A DNA stretch of 57,917 nt from Bacteroidota bacterium (GCA_021812985.1 JAKAMG010000024.1:1-57917); one strand, 5' to 3'. Positions 1 through 9,438 are shown, counted from the stretch's first letter. Made by a program: numbers and translations. Notes: generated from the letters alone by a model not told the origin.

Positions 1-146
1 GGGCAGGCCCATTCGCACTTTCTGCAGTCGGTGCAGATTTCATTCACTATCGAAATGCGGCTCTCCGTCAGATCAATGCAATTCTCAGGGCACACCCCGA
101 CACAGCAGCCGCACAGATCGCATTTGTCCTCGTGTATTTTTATCAC
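1..146 (-). CDS. 2[4Fe-4S] ferredoxin, 3' end cut by window edge
   Basis: Small iron-sulfur electron-transfer protein; only the first 48 codons are inside the window. Two complete CxxCxxCxxxCP clusters are readable: CDLCGCCVGVCP near residues 9-20 and CTDCRKCEWACP reaching the window edge. The start is GTG at 144-146, preceded by GAAGGAG with a 7-nt gap, which is a good ribosome site. It could be a free ferredoxin or the N-terminus of a larger ferredoxin-fused protein; the redox partner cannot be told because the downstream gene is outside the window. Confidence 0.75.
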   Translation of the reverse strand, partial: MIKIHEDKCDLCGCCVGVCPENCIDLTESRISIVNEICTDCRKCEWAC

Positions 147-299
147 AATTTTTCTCCTTCGCGCCTGGGGGTGCGGTAAACGATCCTCTCGGCGTACATA
201 AAAATCGATATCAAATGATGCGCGGGAAACCGCGATTATCCGACAATATAAGCAACGAGTCGGAACCTTGCGAAGATTTCAGCCCCCATCACTTTTCGG

Positions 300-2156
300 T
301 TATCTGAGTCCCTCGAAGTACTGCCCGAGCAATTCCTTGTCCCGATATGTCTCGCTGAGGACTCGTTTGCGTCCGACAAGTTCCTGGTATTGGTAGTCAA
401 GCTCGTCGGTCGGCAGCTTCTTCCGCTCTGCCTCGGCGGTCCGGGATATCAGTATCTTCAGCTTCTGCTCGATCTGTTCGAGTTCGAACGAGATCAGGAG
501 CTGCGATATCCATTTCAGATAGTCGGGAGTCTCGCTCCCTGGCCGGATTTCCTCCCACCAGATCTTGCTCCTCTGCGGAGCGGCGAGTGCCATTTCGGCG
601 AACAGTTTCCTTACCCTGTCCGAAGACAGCTCATCTACGACCGCGGACGGTTGGACTCCGGCTTTTCTCGCCTCTATCACTTTCTCGATAATCTCCCTGC
701 TCACCGGGTTTTGGATCTCGAGCCGCCCGACCTGTCCGGCAATGACATGGAATTGTGATTCGTCCACGTTGAGGAGAAGATTGATGAGGTCTTTGTCAGC
801 GACAGCGATCTGGGAGGACGAATTTGCCGTCGTGGAAGCGAGAGAAACTCCCGTTTCGCGCCTTGTTTGTCCGGATCTGCTCTTTTTGAGTTCCTGATAT
901 ATCGCCTCTTCCCGGAGACCATACTTGGCCGCAAGATCCTTGACGTAAAGATTTACCCTGATCTGGTCGCTTATCTTCGCGAGAGATTCAACTATTGATC
1001 TGATGATGGACGCCTGGTCGGAAGATGCGCCTTTCCGTCGAGACAGGAGAGAGGCCTTGAACTCGACGATGTTCATCGCGCCCGCGATGAGCCGCATGAA
1101 TTCCTCGCTGCCGTTTGACAAGACGAAGGTGTCAGGATCTTCCCCCGCCGGCAGTTCGACGATATACACGTTCATGCCATGTTCGAGAAGGATGTCTGCG
1201 CCCCGCATCGAGGCGGTCTGGCCAGCGGTATCAGCATCGTACACGAGGTAGACGTTCTGAGTGTACCTTGAGATGTATTGAATCTGATCGACGGTGAGGG
1301 CGGTACCGCTGGAAGCGACGACGTTTCGTATTCCCGATTGATGAAGAGCTATAAGGTCCGCGTACCCCTCAACTAGTATTGCGGCGTCTTTTTCTATCAT
1401 CGCGTCCTTCGCCTGATATATGCCGAAAAGGGTCCTCCCCTTAACGTACGCGGCGGTCTCGGGAGAATTAATGTACTTAGCCTTCTCGTCCGGCTTGAGC
1501 GTCCTTCCTCCGAACGCGATCACCGTACCGCTAGGGGAGAGAACTGGGAACATGACACGCGCCCTGAATCTGTCGTAGTACCCTGAACCGTCCTGTCGTT
1601 TAAGAATGAGACCTGACTTCTCAATCAGGCTCTCGCTGAGTCCTTTCTTCCTTAGATAGTTCAGAAGGCCGTCCCACCTGTCGGGTGCATATCCGATCAT
1701 GAATTGTTCGATAGATTCGTCGGTGAAGCTGCGTTTCTCTTTCAGATACGCGAGCGCGGGTGCGCCCTCACTCGAGCGAAGCAACTCCCTGTAATATCTT
1801 GCGGCTTTCTCGTTGACATCGAGAACCTCGTCTACTTCACTCTGCTTGCCGGATGAATAGGATGGAAGTGTGATGTTGGCGCGGGCCGCGAGCTGGCGAA
1901 GAGCTTCTCCGAACGATATCTTGTCGTGCTGGGTAAGGAAGGTAAACACGTTGCCGCCGGCGCCGCAGCCGAAGCAGTGGTATAATCCCTTCTCTCGGTT
2001 GACTGTGAACGAAGGCGTCTTCTCGGTGTGAAAAGGGCAGAGCCCCAGATAGTTTCTCCCGCGCTTCTGCAGTCTGACGTACTGCGAGATTATATCGACA
2101 ATGTCAGTCGCCTGCCTTACTTGTTCTACGACGCTTTCCGAATTAATTCTCGACAT
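300..2156 (-). CDS. dnaG: DNA primase DnaG
   Basis: Makes RNA primers for replication. With the ATG at 2154-2156 the protein has 618 residues, normal for DnaG. The N-terminal zinc finger is intact (C40, H43, C61, C64, within CPFHTEKTPSF and CFGCGAGG). The Toprim core shows EGYADL and, downstream, YDADTAG, followed by a helicase-binding-type C-terminus. A TTG in frame at 2222 would add 22 polar residues, but DnaG proteins normally begin just before the zinc finger, and a candidate promoter lies so close to that TTG that it would probably not be transcribed. The gene diverges from the DUF2064-like gene. The usual rpoD neighbour is not seen here. Confidence 0.95.
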   Translation of the reverse strand: MSRINSESVVEQVRQATDIVDIISQYVRLQKRGRNYLGLCPFHTEKTPSFTVNREKGLYHCFGCGAGGNVFTFLTQHDKISFGEALRQLAARANITLPSYSSGKQSEVDEVLDVNEKAARYYRELLRSSEGAPALAYLKEKRSFTDESIEQFMIGYAPDRWDGLLNYLRKKGLSESLIEKSGLILKRQDGSGYYDRFRARVMFPVLSPSGTVIAFGGRTLKPDEKAKYINSPETAAYVKGRTLFGIYQAKDAMIEKDAAILVEGYADLIALHQSGIRNVVASSGTALTVDQIQYISRYTQNVYLVYDADTAGQTASMRGADILLEHGMNVYIVELPAGEDPDTFVLSNGSEEFMRLIAGAMNIVEFKASLLSRRKGASSDQASIIRSIVESLAKISDQIRVNLYVKDLAAKYGLREEAIYQELKKSRSGQTRRETGVSLASTTANSSSQIAVADKDLINLLLNVDESQFHVIAGQVGRLEIQNPVSREIIEKVIEARKAGVQPSAVVDELSSDRVRKLFAEMALAAPQRSKIWWEEIRPGSETPDYLKWISQLLISFELEQIEQKLKILISRTAEAERKKLPTDELDYQYQELVGRKRVLSETYRDKELLGQYFEGLR

Positions 2157-2224
2157 GTCCTCGTTTCCGGAATTGTATGGCGGAGACTCGCGTTGTCTGT
2201 TTGAGTGTTCGTCTCGCGCCAAAA

Positions 2225-2253
2225 AACTTAATCAAGACTCCTAAGAGATTCAA
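2225..2253 (-). promoter_or_regulatory. candidate sigma-70 promoter for dnaG
   Basis: On the minus strand TTGAAT (2248-2253) and TAAGTT (2225-2230) are separated by exactly 17 bp. Transcription would begin near 2218, giving a 5' leader of about 60 nt before the ATG at 2156. Read by eye only. Confidence 0.35.
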
Positions 2254-2329
2254 TTTAATAGCGACGACTCTCGAATAGCCGTCGCGGGAAAATGGTTGCG
2301 CGATTTTCTTGAATATTATTCGCATGGGT

Positions 2330-2345
2330 TATAACTTTTCACAGC
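2330..2345 (+). promoter_or_regulatory. candidate -10 element directly before the DUF2064-like gene
   Basis: TATAAC at 2330-2335 stands only 10 nt before the ATG, and no Shine-Dalgarno sequence is present. A TTGAAT at 2309-2314 is a possible -35 but the spacing (15 bp) is short. The arrangement suggests a leaderless or nearly leaderless mRNA. Confidence 0.3.
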
Positions 2346-3041
2346 ATGACCGAGAAATCTCTGCTTGTAGTTTCGCGCACACCGCTCCCGAAGGAAGTGA
2401 AGACGAGCCTTGTGCCTCCGCTCAGCAATGAAGAAGCCGCGGAACTTCACGCTTCACTACTTTTCGATATAGTCGAGCGGGCCGCGCTTCATCTTCACGC
2501 CCAACCGTACATTTATTTCGACCCGGCCGATGCGCGCGCTGATTTCGAGCATGTTCTCCGCCACGCGAGCTTCGAATACAAGCTCAAGCCGGCGAGCGGA
2601 AACAAATTCTCGGACAAAATTGCGAATGCTGTGGACAACGTTTTCTCGGATGGAACCAGGAAGCTCGTCTATCTGGATGTCGACGCGGCGCTCGTGCCCA
2701 TGCATCTCCTGAGGCACGCTTTTGACATTCTCAGCCTCGATGACGACGTGGTTCTTCTCGGACCCGACACTTCCGACCAGCTATCGGTTGTCGGACTCAA
2801 GAAACCCCACGTACAGATTTTCGACGCGCTGAACGCGAAGGACCCGTTCAATGTCTCGATGAAGATATCATCTCCTCTTTCGGCGATGCTTTTCACGCTC
2901 GAGAGGATCCACTGCGTCCGCGACCTCAGCTCTCTTCGGCGGGTATTCAATTCTTTTGTCAGAAACGGCCAGTCGCTCGAGCATGCCCGCCGCACTTCCG
3001 ATTTTCTACTCGGCCTGAAGGAAAAATACGGCGAGATTTAA
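2346..3041 (+). CDS. DUF2064-like (TIGR04282-type) nucleotidyltransferase-fold protein
   Basis: A 231-residue cytoplasmic protein of the GT-A/nucleotidyltransferase fold. The N-terminus (LVVSRTPLPKEVKTSLVPPL) matches the family start, where the usual text is PxxGxVKTRLxPxL; here the conserved Arg after VKT is Ser. A region near residues 110-140 (YLDVDAALVP, LLGPDTSD) fits the middle of the fold. Family members are often found near surface-glycan or cofactor genes and have no firm activity. The stop codon overlaps the nadD ATG by one base (TAATG), so the two are probably translationally coupled. The changed motif may mean altered or lost activity. Confidence 0.65.
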   Translation: MTEKSLLVVSRTPLPKEVKTSLVPPLSNEEAAELHASLLFDIVERAALHLHAQPYIYFDPADARADFEHVLRHASFEYKLKPASGNKFSDKIANAVDNVFSDGTRKLVYLDVDAALVPMHLLRHAFDILSLDDDVVLLGPDTSDQLSVVGLKKPHVQIFDALNAKDPFNVSMKISSPLSAMLFTLERIHCVRDLSSLRRVFNSFVRNGQSLEHARRTSDFLLGLKEKYGEI

Positions 3042-3637
3042 TGCCGGAGATGTCCTGCCCGAAGCTGGGGATCTTTGGCGGCACATTTAACCCGCCTCAC
3101 ATGGCGCACCTCCTCGCTGCCGAGGGGGTACGCGACCATCTCAAGCTCGACAAAATCCTATTCGTCCCCGCTTCGATACCGCCTCACAAGACAAGGGAAG
3201 GAGTGATTCCCGCCAGGCACAGGCTGGAGATGGTACGGCTTGCGATCGAAGGCAACCCCGCGTTTGAGTTGTCGGATATCGAGCTCCGGAGAAAGGGAAC
3301 ATCTTACACGATCGATACAATTCTGGAGCTGAAGCAAGAACATCCCGACGCCAAGGTCCACTTTATACTCGGCATCGATCTCCTGATCGACTTCGACAAA
3401 TGGAAAGAGCCTGACAGGATACTGGCGGAATGTGATCTCGTGGCGATGAACAGGCCGGGCTTCGACTTGGCCGTGGTGGACAAGGAGCTTCTCGCCAGAA
3501 TTCAGCTGGTAAACGTTCCGAGCGTTGATATCTCCTCGACCAATATCCGTAGGCGCGTGAAGTCGGGGCGGTCAATAAGGTATCTTGTTCCAGCGAGTGT
3601 TGAAGGGTATATAGTCCGCAATTCGATTTATCTGTAA
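3041..3637 (+). CDS. nadD: nicotinate-nucleotide adenylyltransferase
   Basis: Adenylates nicotinate mononucleotide to deamido-NAD in NAD synthesis. The 198-residue protein has the family's N-terminal GIFGGTFNPPHMAH nucleotide-binding motif, the PPHK motif near residue 47 and the C-terminal SSTNIRRRV signature (S/TxxxxR). Length is normal. An internal Met at codon 4 is an alternative start, but the one-base overlap with the upstream stop favours the first ATG. It is the last gene before a promoter for the TPR protein. Confidence 0.93.
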   Translation: MPEMSCPKLGIFGGTFNPPHMAHLLAAEGVRDHLKLDKILFVPASIPPHKTREGVIPARHRLEMVRLAIEGNPAFELSDIELRRKGTSYTIDTILELKQEHPDAKVHFILGIDLLIDFDKWKEPDRILAECDLVAMNRPGFDLAVVDKELLARIQLVNVPSVDISSTNIRRRVKSGRSIRYLVPASVEGYIVRNSIYL

Positions 3638-3656
3638 GTGATTGGATAACAGCGGA

Positions 3657-3685
3657 TTGTAAATGCGGCGGGCGAAAATTATATT
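3657..3685 (+). promoter_or_regulatory. candidate sigma-70 promoter for the TPR gene
   Basis: TTGTAA (3657-3662), a 17-bp spacer, then TATATT (3680-3685). The ATG at 3726 follows after a leader of about 35 nt carrying GGAG at 3716-3719. Confidence 0.5.
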
Positions 3686-3725
3686 CATAAGAACGAGTTT
3701 ATCCAACTTTCAAATGGAGTAACAC

Positions 3726-5156
3726 ATGATGAAAAATTACAAATTTATAGCACCCCTGGTAGGGATGATAGCGGTCAGCTTCGCTTTCGTCGGATTCCAG
3801 TGTTCGTCCGCTGAGCTGACGAGCGCGAAAATGTACATTCAGAAGAATGAATGGGACAAGGCTGAGAGTGAACTTGAGAAGGACGTCGCGGGCGACTCGC
3901 TTGACGCCGAAGGATGGTACTATCTCGGAATTGTCAGGGGACAGAAGGGGAATTATCCCGGCTTGGTCGACGCGTTCGACCACACACACAAGATTTCGCC
4001 GGCTCACGACAAGGACATCGCCCAGGTTAAGCAGCATTTCTGGGTCATTGCATACAACGATGGAAGCAAGAACCTCGAAAGAGGAAGGGACACTGCGTCG
4101 TATTATGATTCCGCCGCTACAAGTTTCAGAGGAGCCGTCATCCTCGAACCGGACAGCCTGATCGGCTACAGAGGATTGGCCTACACTTACCTCAACAAGG
4201 GGGACGCGGACAGCGCGATTGCCCCGCTGATGGTCCTGTGGGATAAAGCGAAGGATCAGGACGCAGCCAAATTCCTCGGAGAGATTTACTTCGACAAAGG
4301 AAGAAAGCTGAGACAGGCTTTTCAAGACCAGAACGGTGACAAGATAAGAGCCGCGGAAGGTCTCGAGACTATCAAGCAGGGTATTTCGAAGTTTGATGCG
4401 ACGAATGCGATCGGTCAACCTGATGAGAAGACTACGAAGGAGCCGCCGAAGGTTAAGGCGAAGCGCGGAAAGAAAGCTCCGGAGGCGCCTGTCCAGGACA
4501 TCTGGGTGTACAAGAAGTATGGCGTGACGCTCGTTTTCGAAGATGATACGCTTCATTCGAAGCAGGTCGACTTCGTCTACAACCCGCAGATTGATTCATC
4601 GAAGTATGACTCTGCGATCGTGCAGTTCAAGAATGCTCTTAACATACTGAAGCCTGCCAGCAGGATGTACCCCGATGATTCCAATATCATGACAATCCTT
4701 ACCAACTGCTATGTTGATGCAGACATGACGCAGGAGGCCGCTGAAGCCTTCAAGGTGGGAGCTGAGAAGAATCCAGGCAACAAAGACTTCCAGTACAACT
4801 ACGGTGTCATCCTTCTCAAGTCAAATGATTATGCCGGCGCGATTTCTCAATTTGAGAAGGCGCTGAAGATTGACCCCGAATATCTGAATGCGCTTTACAA
4901 CATTGGAGCCTCTTATGTCAACTGGGGCGTCCAGATCCAGGCAAATGCTCCTCAGAACAGTGATCCGGATTCGCTGAGGAAAGCAGTCAGCGCGAAATTT
5001 AAGCTCGCGCTTCCGTATCTCGAGAAGTACTCCTCATACAAATCGGATGAGCCAAACATATGGGAGCTTCTTGGAAAGGTGTATGCCTTCCTGAACGAAC
5101 CACAAAAGGCGCAAGACGCCATCCAAAAGGCCGATGCGCTGAGACAGACACATTAA
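3726..5156 (+). CDS. secreted tetratricopeptide-repeat protein
   Basis: A 476-residue exported protein. Residues 1-25 form a hydrophobic signal segment ending at Cys26 (GFQC), a poor match to a lipobox, so lipidation is possible but not certain. TPR-like helices appear near residues 40-75 and 130-165 and clearly again near 325-395 (for example YNYGVILLKSNDYAGAI and YLNALYNIGASYVNWG). A basic, proline-rich linker rich in Lys (about residues 238-256) separates the two halves. GGAG sits 6 nt before the start. It is monocistronic between a promoter and a strong terminator. Probably a scaffold in the envelope; partner unknown. Confidence 0.8.
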   Translation: MMKNYKFIAPLVGMIAVSFAFVGFQCSSAELTSAKMYIQKNEWDKAESELEKDVAGDSLDAEGWYYLGIVRGQKGNYPGLVDAFDHTHKISPAHDKDIAQVKQHFWVIAYNDGSKNLERGRDTASYYDSAATSFRGAVILEPDSLIGYRGLAYTYLNKGDADSAIAPLMVLWDKAKDQDAAKFLGEIYFDKGRKLRQAFQDQNGDKIRAAEGLETIKQGISKFDATNAIGQPDEKTTKEPPKVKAKRGKKAPEAPVQDIWVYKKYGVTLVFEDDTLHSKQVDFVYNPQIDSSKYDSAIVQFKNALNILKPASRMYPDDSNIMTILTNCYVDADMTQEAAEAFKVGAEKNPGNKDFQYNYGVILLKSNDYAGAISQFEKALKIDPEYLNALYNIGASYVNWGVQIQANAPQNSDPDSLRKAVSAKFKLALPYLEKYSSYKSDEPNIWELLGKVYAFLNEPQKAQDAIQKADALRQTH

Positions 5157-5182
5157 GCCTAAGTAAGACAGCATCTCTGAAT

Positions 5183-5223
5183 GCCGCCATACATCCGTAA
5201 AAAGGTTGATGGCGGCTTTTTTT
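5183..5223 (+). terminator. rho-independent terminator after the TPR gene
   Basis: Perfect 8-bp stem GCCGCCAT/ATGGCGGC (5183-5190 with 5209-5216), 18-nt loop, followed by seven T. Confidence 0.85.
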
Positions 5224-5226
5224 GTG

Positions 5227-5254
5227 TTGATATGAAAGCCAATTGAGATATATT
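5227..5254 (+). promoter_or_regulatory. candidate promoter for the DUF3467 gene
   Basis: TTGATA (5227-5232), 16-bp spacer, TATATT (5249-5254). A second possible start region lies closer to the gene, with an inverted repeat GCCGG-TTT-CCGGC near 5310-5325. Which is used cannot be decided from sequence. Confidence 0.3.
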
Positions 5255-5351
5255 CTAATGTCAAGTCAAGCGTAGTGGTCAAATTGCATCCGGGGCATGC
5301 TTGAACGCCGGTTTCCGGCCACTTTTATACCCGGGCTTACAGGAGTCTAAA

Positions 5352-5669
5352 ATGTCCGACGAAAAGAACGTATCACAGCAAATAAGTATCGAGCTTGGCG
5401 ACAAAGAGGCAGAGGGGATTTACTCCAACCTTGCGATAATATCGCATTCGCCGGCTGAATTCATCATCGACTTCACCCGGCTTCTCCCCGGGGTGCCGAA
5501 GGCTAAAGTGCACGCCAGGATTATAATGACGCCGCAGCATGCAAAGATGCTTCTCGGTGCGCTCCGTGAGAACGTCGATAAGTACGAGAGGAATTTCGGC
5601 GAGATCAAGGTTTTCGCGGGGCCCATTCTCCCCAACACACCTTTCGGATTCCAACCGCCCGGAGCCTGA
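5352..5669 (+). CDS. DUF3467 family protein
   Basis: A 105-residue cytoplasmic protein. It has the family features: a short N-terminal beta segment (ISIELGDKEAEGIYSNL), the SPAEFIIDF core and a TPQHAKMLLGAL helix. The family is widespread in Bacteroidota and other phyla; its biochemical role is not established. ATG at 5352 is chosen because AGGAG (5341-5345) lies 6 nt upstream; a longer reading frame back to 5301 lacks a ribosome site. It stands alone between two untranslated gaps; the 194 bp after it show no clear terminator. Confidence 0.85.
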   Translation: MSDEKNVSQQISIELGDKEAEGIYSNLAIISHSPAEFIIDFTRLLPGVPKAKVHARIIMTPQHAKMLLGALRENVDKYERNFGEIKVFAGPILPNTPFGFQPPGA

Positions 5670-5863
5670 AAATCGTGACCGCCTTCCTGCTGGTCAGCAG
5701 CGAGCCCGTTGTTATTCATAAAACCTTTAAGAAATAAACCCCGCGTCGAACCGCTCGCGCAGCAAATGTGATTGGGAACAATTTTAATAGTCGATACGTT
5801 AGTTACCTTTATACGAGAGCGTTGAGCGAGCAATTAACCCCGCATAAAAAGAAGGAGCAGTGA

Positions 5864-7963
5864 ATGAAAAGAGGATTACTGTACGCCGTGATGGCGGCGT
5901 TCCTCCTTACTGTTGCCGGATGTTCAAAGTTCAAGGTCGGATCCTTTGTGATGCCTTCCTGGGATACGCAACTTTCGGCACCGATGTTTTATCACACGTA
6001 CTCTCTTTGGGACATGCTTTCCAAAGACTCGGTCAAGGTGTCAGGGACAGACACGACCTATCTGAATGCCGTGCCGCCGAGTTACACATTCACTCTGCTT
6101 CGGTCGCAGAACCTGAACGGCGTGCAAGTAGGCAATAATCTTAAGATAGCTTCGGTGCCTACAGTTACCGCGAGTCAGAGCCCATCCGACTTTGCCATCG
6201 AACAGCCGAATCCGGTCAACTACGCTCTCGTCGATGCCGCGCTGCCAGTCAACACGACGGGTACCGTTCCAGCGATACCTCAGCAGAACCCGACGCTGAG
6301 CCCGAACAAGCCATTCGGAAATTTTAAAAGCGTGACGCTCAGCTCGGGCACGATTACCGTTTCACTTCACAACGGCTATCCTGCTCCTGTGACTTTCAGC
6401 TCCACGGGGTTGACAATTAAGGACTCACTCGGAAACGTCGTGATGAGAATCCCCATCAGCCCAAATCCTCTTCCCGCGAATCAGACGACAGTTCTGCATG
6501 ACTCGCTCGCGGGTGTGGTCTTCCCAAACAATCCTAGAATTTCCTTCACTTACAGCTCAGCCGGAGCGTCAAGCGGGTTCTTTGGCTCAGACACGGTTGT
6601 CGCTGTTGCGTTTGACCTGACGAACCTCCACGTGTCATCGGCAGTCGCGGTGGTTCCTCCGCAGAAGCCTTTTACCATAAACAAGAGCATTGTGCTCACT
6701 GACGGGAACAAGGTTACGACGGCTGACATACAGTCGGGAACGCTGAGCCTTTCGATTACGAACCAATTCCAGGTTCCGGACACGATTGATCTAGTGTTGA
6801 AGAGCATAATCAGTCAGACGAATTCAAGCGACACTTTGAGGACGAGATTCGTTCTTCCGCCATCGACGAATAATTACCCGGTCACGCTCAATCTTGCCGG
6901 CTACAAGTTGAACATGGGGGATCAGTTCGGCAACCCGACCGATTCGCTCCTTTACAGGATTACGGCCACGATGCCTGGCTCGCGTGCTCTTCCTGATTCG
7001 TTCGTTACGGTGTCCACTTCTCAGTCCGTACAATCGTCCTTCACTCTGAGCAACCTTCAGCTTAGTTCATTCACCGGCCTGGTTCGCCTTCAGAATCCGA
7101 TCACACTTTCTACCGACACTCAGAATGTGAACCTCGGAGACTTCGGGAAAAAGTTTTCTGGCGCGATCGAGTTTGGTCCGAGTACCCAGCTTGCGCTCAA
7201 CATCAACAGCATAGGCTTCCCGTGCGAAGCTCATATCACTCTGATCCCGGCGAGCAGCGCAGATCTCTCGTCGCCGCCTGTGGACTCAGCGGTGGTTGAC
7301 ACGATCATATATCCTAACAAGACCAATCAGGTGATACTTGGGCCCAGCTTTGTGGCGGCGCTCAACAAGTTCGCCCAGGTCAAGAACACGATTCCGGACA
7401 GGTTCATCATAAGCGGTTATGTCGTCGTGAATCCAACGGCATACGCAACCACCGGGACAGTGAAGAGCACGGATGAAGTGACGGGTTCGGCAACCATATC
7501 GATGCCTTTCGATCTTGGAATTATAAACGCTATTTACGTCGACACGACTAAGACGGCGCTTATCTCCGACTCGAGCACGGCTGCAAAGATGGCCAACGTG
7601 GATACAGGAAGTGTCACGATGGAGATATGGAACGGCCTCCCGCTGCAGGTAACTTTGTTCGGACAGCTCATCGATACTACGACCCATGCGGTTATCATGA
7701 ACTTCCCGAGCGACAGCATCGTCATCCCGCCGGCCGACATCAATTCTGACGGGACTGTCAGGGACTCAGTGTTCAGCAGGAACACAATCGGCCTGGGCAA
7801 CGCGCAGGCGAGGAACCTTGGCAATGCGTACATGAGATTCAGTTTCAGGGTGGCTACGCCCTCCGGCTCCCAAACAGTTCCATTCACGAAGAACAACACG
7901 ATCTCCTTGAAGGTTTATGGTAATTTCAGCTTCAAGGTAGACAAGAACCTGACAGGGAAGTGA
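5864..7963 (+). CDS. large beta-rich lipoprotein, unrecognised
   Basis: A 699-residue lipoprotein: positive N-terminus, hydrophobic core and lipobox LTVAGC with Cys20. The mature protein is rich in Ser, Thr, Val, Asn and Pro with alternating beta-type sequence and several segments of the form 'gxLxLxITNxxxxPxxxDLxLxS', suggesting repeated Ig- or jelly-roll-like domains. GGAG lies 6 nt before the ATG. The following outer-membrane protein starts 11 nt after the stop, so the two are likely co-transcribed and may form a surface complex. I do not recognise a named family. Confidence 0.75.
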   Translation: MKRGLLYAVMAAFLLTVAGCSKFKVGSFVMPSWDTQLSAPMFYHTYSLWDMLSKDSVKVSGTDTTYLNAVPPSYTFTLLRSQNLNGVQVGNNLKIASVPTVTASQSPSDFAIEQPNPVNYALVDAALPVNTTGTVPAIPQQNPTLSPNKPFGNFKSVTLSSGTITVSLHNGYPAPVTFSSTGLTIKDSLGNVVMRIPISPNPLPANQTTVLHDSLAGVVFPNNPRISFTYSSAGASSGFFGSDTVVAVAFDLTNLHVSSAVAVVPPQKPFTINKSIVLTDGNKVTTADIQSGTLSLSITNQFQVPDTIDLVLKSIISQTNSSDTLRTRFVLPPSTNNYPVTLNLAGYKLNMGDQFGNPTDSLLYRITATMPGSRALPDSFVTVSTSQSVQSSFTLSNLQLSSFTGLVRLQNPITLSTDTQNVNLGDFGKKFSGAIEFGPSTQLALNINSIGFPCEAHITLIPASSADLSSPPVDSAVVDTIIYPNKTNQVILGPSFVAALNKFAQVKNTIPDRFIISGYVVVNPTAYATTGTVKSTDEVTGSATISMPFDLGIINAIYVDTTKTALISDSSTAAKMANVDTGSVTMEIWNGLPLQVTLFGQLIDTTTHAVIMNFPSDSIVIPPADINSDGTVRDSVFSRNTIGLGNAQARNLGNAYMRFSFRVATPSGSQTVPFTKNNTISLKVYGNFSFKVDKNLTGK

Positions 7964-7974
7964 GGAGAGACGCC

Positions 7975-9438
7975 ATGAAAAAAACAATCGCACTTACGGT
8001 CATTCTTCTCCTCCCTTTCATGACGCTCCGCGCGCAGCAGATAGCGAGCGCGAGGCTGACGTCACTCGGAGGTCTCTCGACGGCTGTTTCAGCCGACGTC
8101 GACGCGATAGGCACGAACCCGGCAAATCTAATGTCCCTTTCAAGGGGAACGGTCGTCCTCGAGTTCGCCCCCATCAACGTAAACGCGGGGACGGATTTCC
8201 TGAGCCTCGACCTTTATAACACTTACTTCACAGGTACGGGGCAATTTGATAATTCCGGCAACGCCATCGGTACCACTCTGACCCAGACAGATAAGCAGGC
8301 CATTCTCAACGCTTTTCCGGGGGGAGTCGGACAAGTATTTACCGATGTCAACCTTAGAGGCCTCGGTCTTTCAATCAGGACGCTTGATTTCGCTCTCGGC
8401 TTTTCAGTCGATGACAGGATCGGCGTCCGGGCAGACATACCCAATTCGTTTGTGGGGTTTGTCCTCGACGGTAATCCTCCCGGCTCCACATTCTCCTGGA
8501 ACAACATCAGCAGCGAATCGTGGTGGTACAGGACTTACAATGCCGATTTTGCCATGAGGCTACCTGATCTGGTCTTCATACCTAAGGACATTGCGAAGGA
8601 CATTGAAGTCGGGGTCGGGTTGAAGTACGCTACGGGGCTCGGTTATGCCACGATGCATACTGTCAACAGCTCATTGCAGACCGATTCCACCAATTACACC
8701 TTCAACGTGAACATGGGTTTCGATGGCACGAGAGCAGGGCTCATGAGCAATGCGATATCGAAGGCTATGAAGAGCAACGTTGGCGATACGAGCGTAAATT
8801 TCAATCCGCTATCACCCGCCGGGTCAGGTCTTGGAATTGATCTCGGCATATCTGCCAGGCTTGTCGATTTCGTGAAGGTAGGGGTCAGCCTTACCGATGT
8901 CGGTTCAATCTCGTGGTCTAAGAACGTCATCACTACGGCAGGAGACACTTCATTCGCCTTCGCAGGTTTCTCACCCAAGCAATCGGGCGTGCCAAACGCG
9001 AAGAGTAATGTCGACAGTCTGAACGACGCTTTCAAGAACTTCTTCAAAAACAGGGATTCGCTCGCCTCAAACTTCAGCACGCCACTTCCGACGCGCTTCA
9101 ACATCGGAGCGGCGGTAAATGTTGATGAGATTGTGCCTGAAATACCCGGACGTCTTCTCATCGCGGTAGATTATCATCAGGGCCTGAACAACTCGCTCGG
9201 GAATTCAACGAAGCCTGAATTTGTGGTTGGAACTGAGTGGAAGCCGATAGATCTGTTCCCGATAAGAACCGGATTTGCTTTCGGGGGAGCCTACGGATAC
9301 AGATGGTCGCTCGGTATAGGAATCGACACTCCCGTCTGGGACATCGATTTGGGTGTTGGTACTTTCAATGCCGCAGTCAGCCCGACGAGCGCGAAGTATC
9401 TCTCCTTTACGCTTAGCCTCCTGAAGTTCAGATTCTAG
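7975..9438 (+). CDS. outer-membrane beta-barrel (DUF5723/PorV-like)
   Basis: A 487-residue outer-membrane protein with signal peptide MKKTIALTVILLLPF..RAQ. After the signal it carries the motif common to FadL/PorV-like barrels of this group (SLGGLSTAVSADVDAIGTNPANL), many alternating beta strands, and a C-terminal stretch ending in Phe (LLKFRF). ATG at 7975 is chosen for AGGAGA 6 nt upstream; a GTG at 7960 is in frame but sits inside the upstream stop region. Probable partner of the preceding lipoprotein. The exact family label is an inference. Confidence 0.75.
   Translation: MKKTIALTVILLLPFMTLRAQQIASARLTSLGGLSTAVSADVDAIGTNPANLMSLSRGTVVLEFAPINVNAGTDFLSLDLYNTYFTGTGQFDNSGNAIGTTLTQTDKQAILNAFPGGVGQVFTDVNLRGLGLSIRTLDFALGFSVDDRIGVRADIPNSFVGFVLDGNPPGSTFSWNNISSESWWYRTYNADFAMRLPDLVFIPKDIAKDIEVGVGLKYATGLGYATMHTVNSSLQTDSTNYTFNVNMGFDGTRAGLMSNAISKAMKSNVGDTSVNFNPLSPAGSGLGIDLGISARLVDFVKVGVSLTDVGSISWSKNVITTAGDTSFAFAGFSPKQSGVPNAKSNVDSLNDAFKNFFKNRDSLASNFSTPLPTRFNIGAAVNVDEIVPEIPGRLLIAVDYHQGLNNSLGNSTKPEFVVGTEWKPIDLFPIRTGFAFGGAYGYRWSLGIGIDTPVWDIDLGVGTFNAAVSPTSAKYLSFTLSLLKFRF

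Noticed and set aside
3699-4556. 285-codon minus-strand frame opposite the TPR gene
   Set aside because: Arg/Leu/Val-rich shadow composition, no family features, and the plus-strand protein has clear TPRs.
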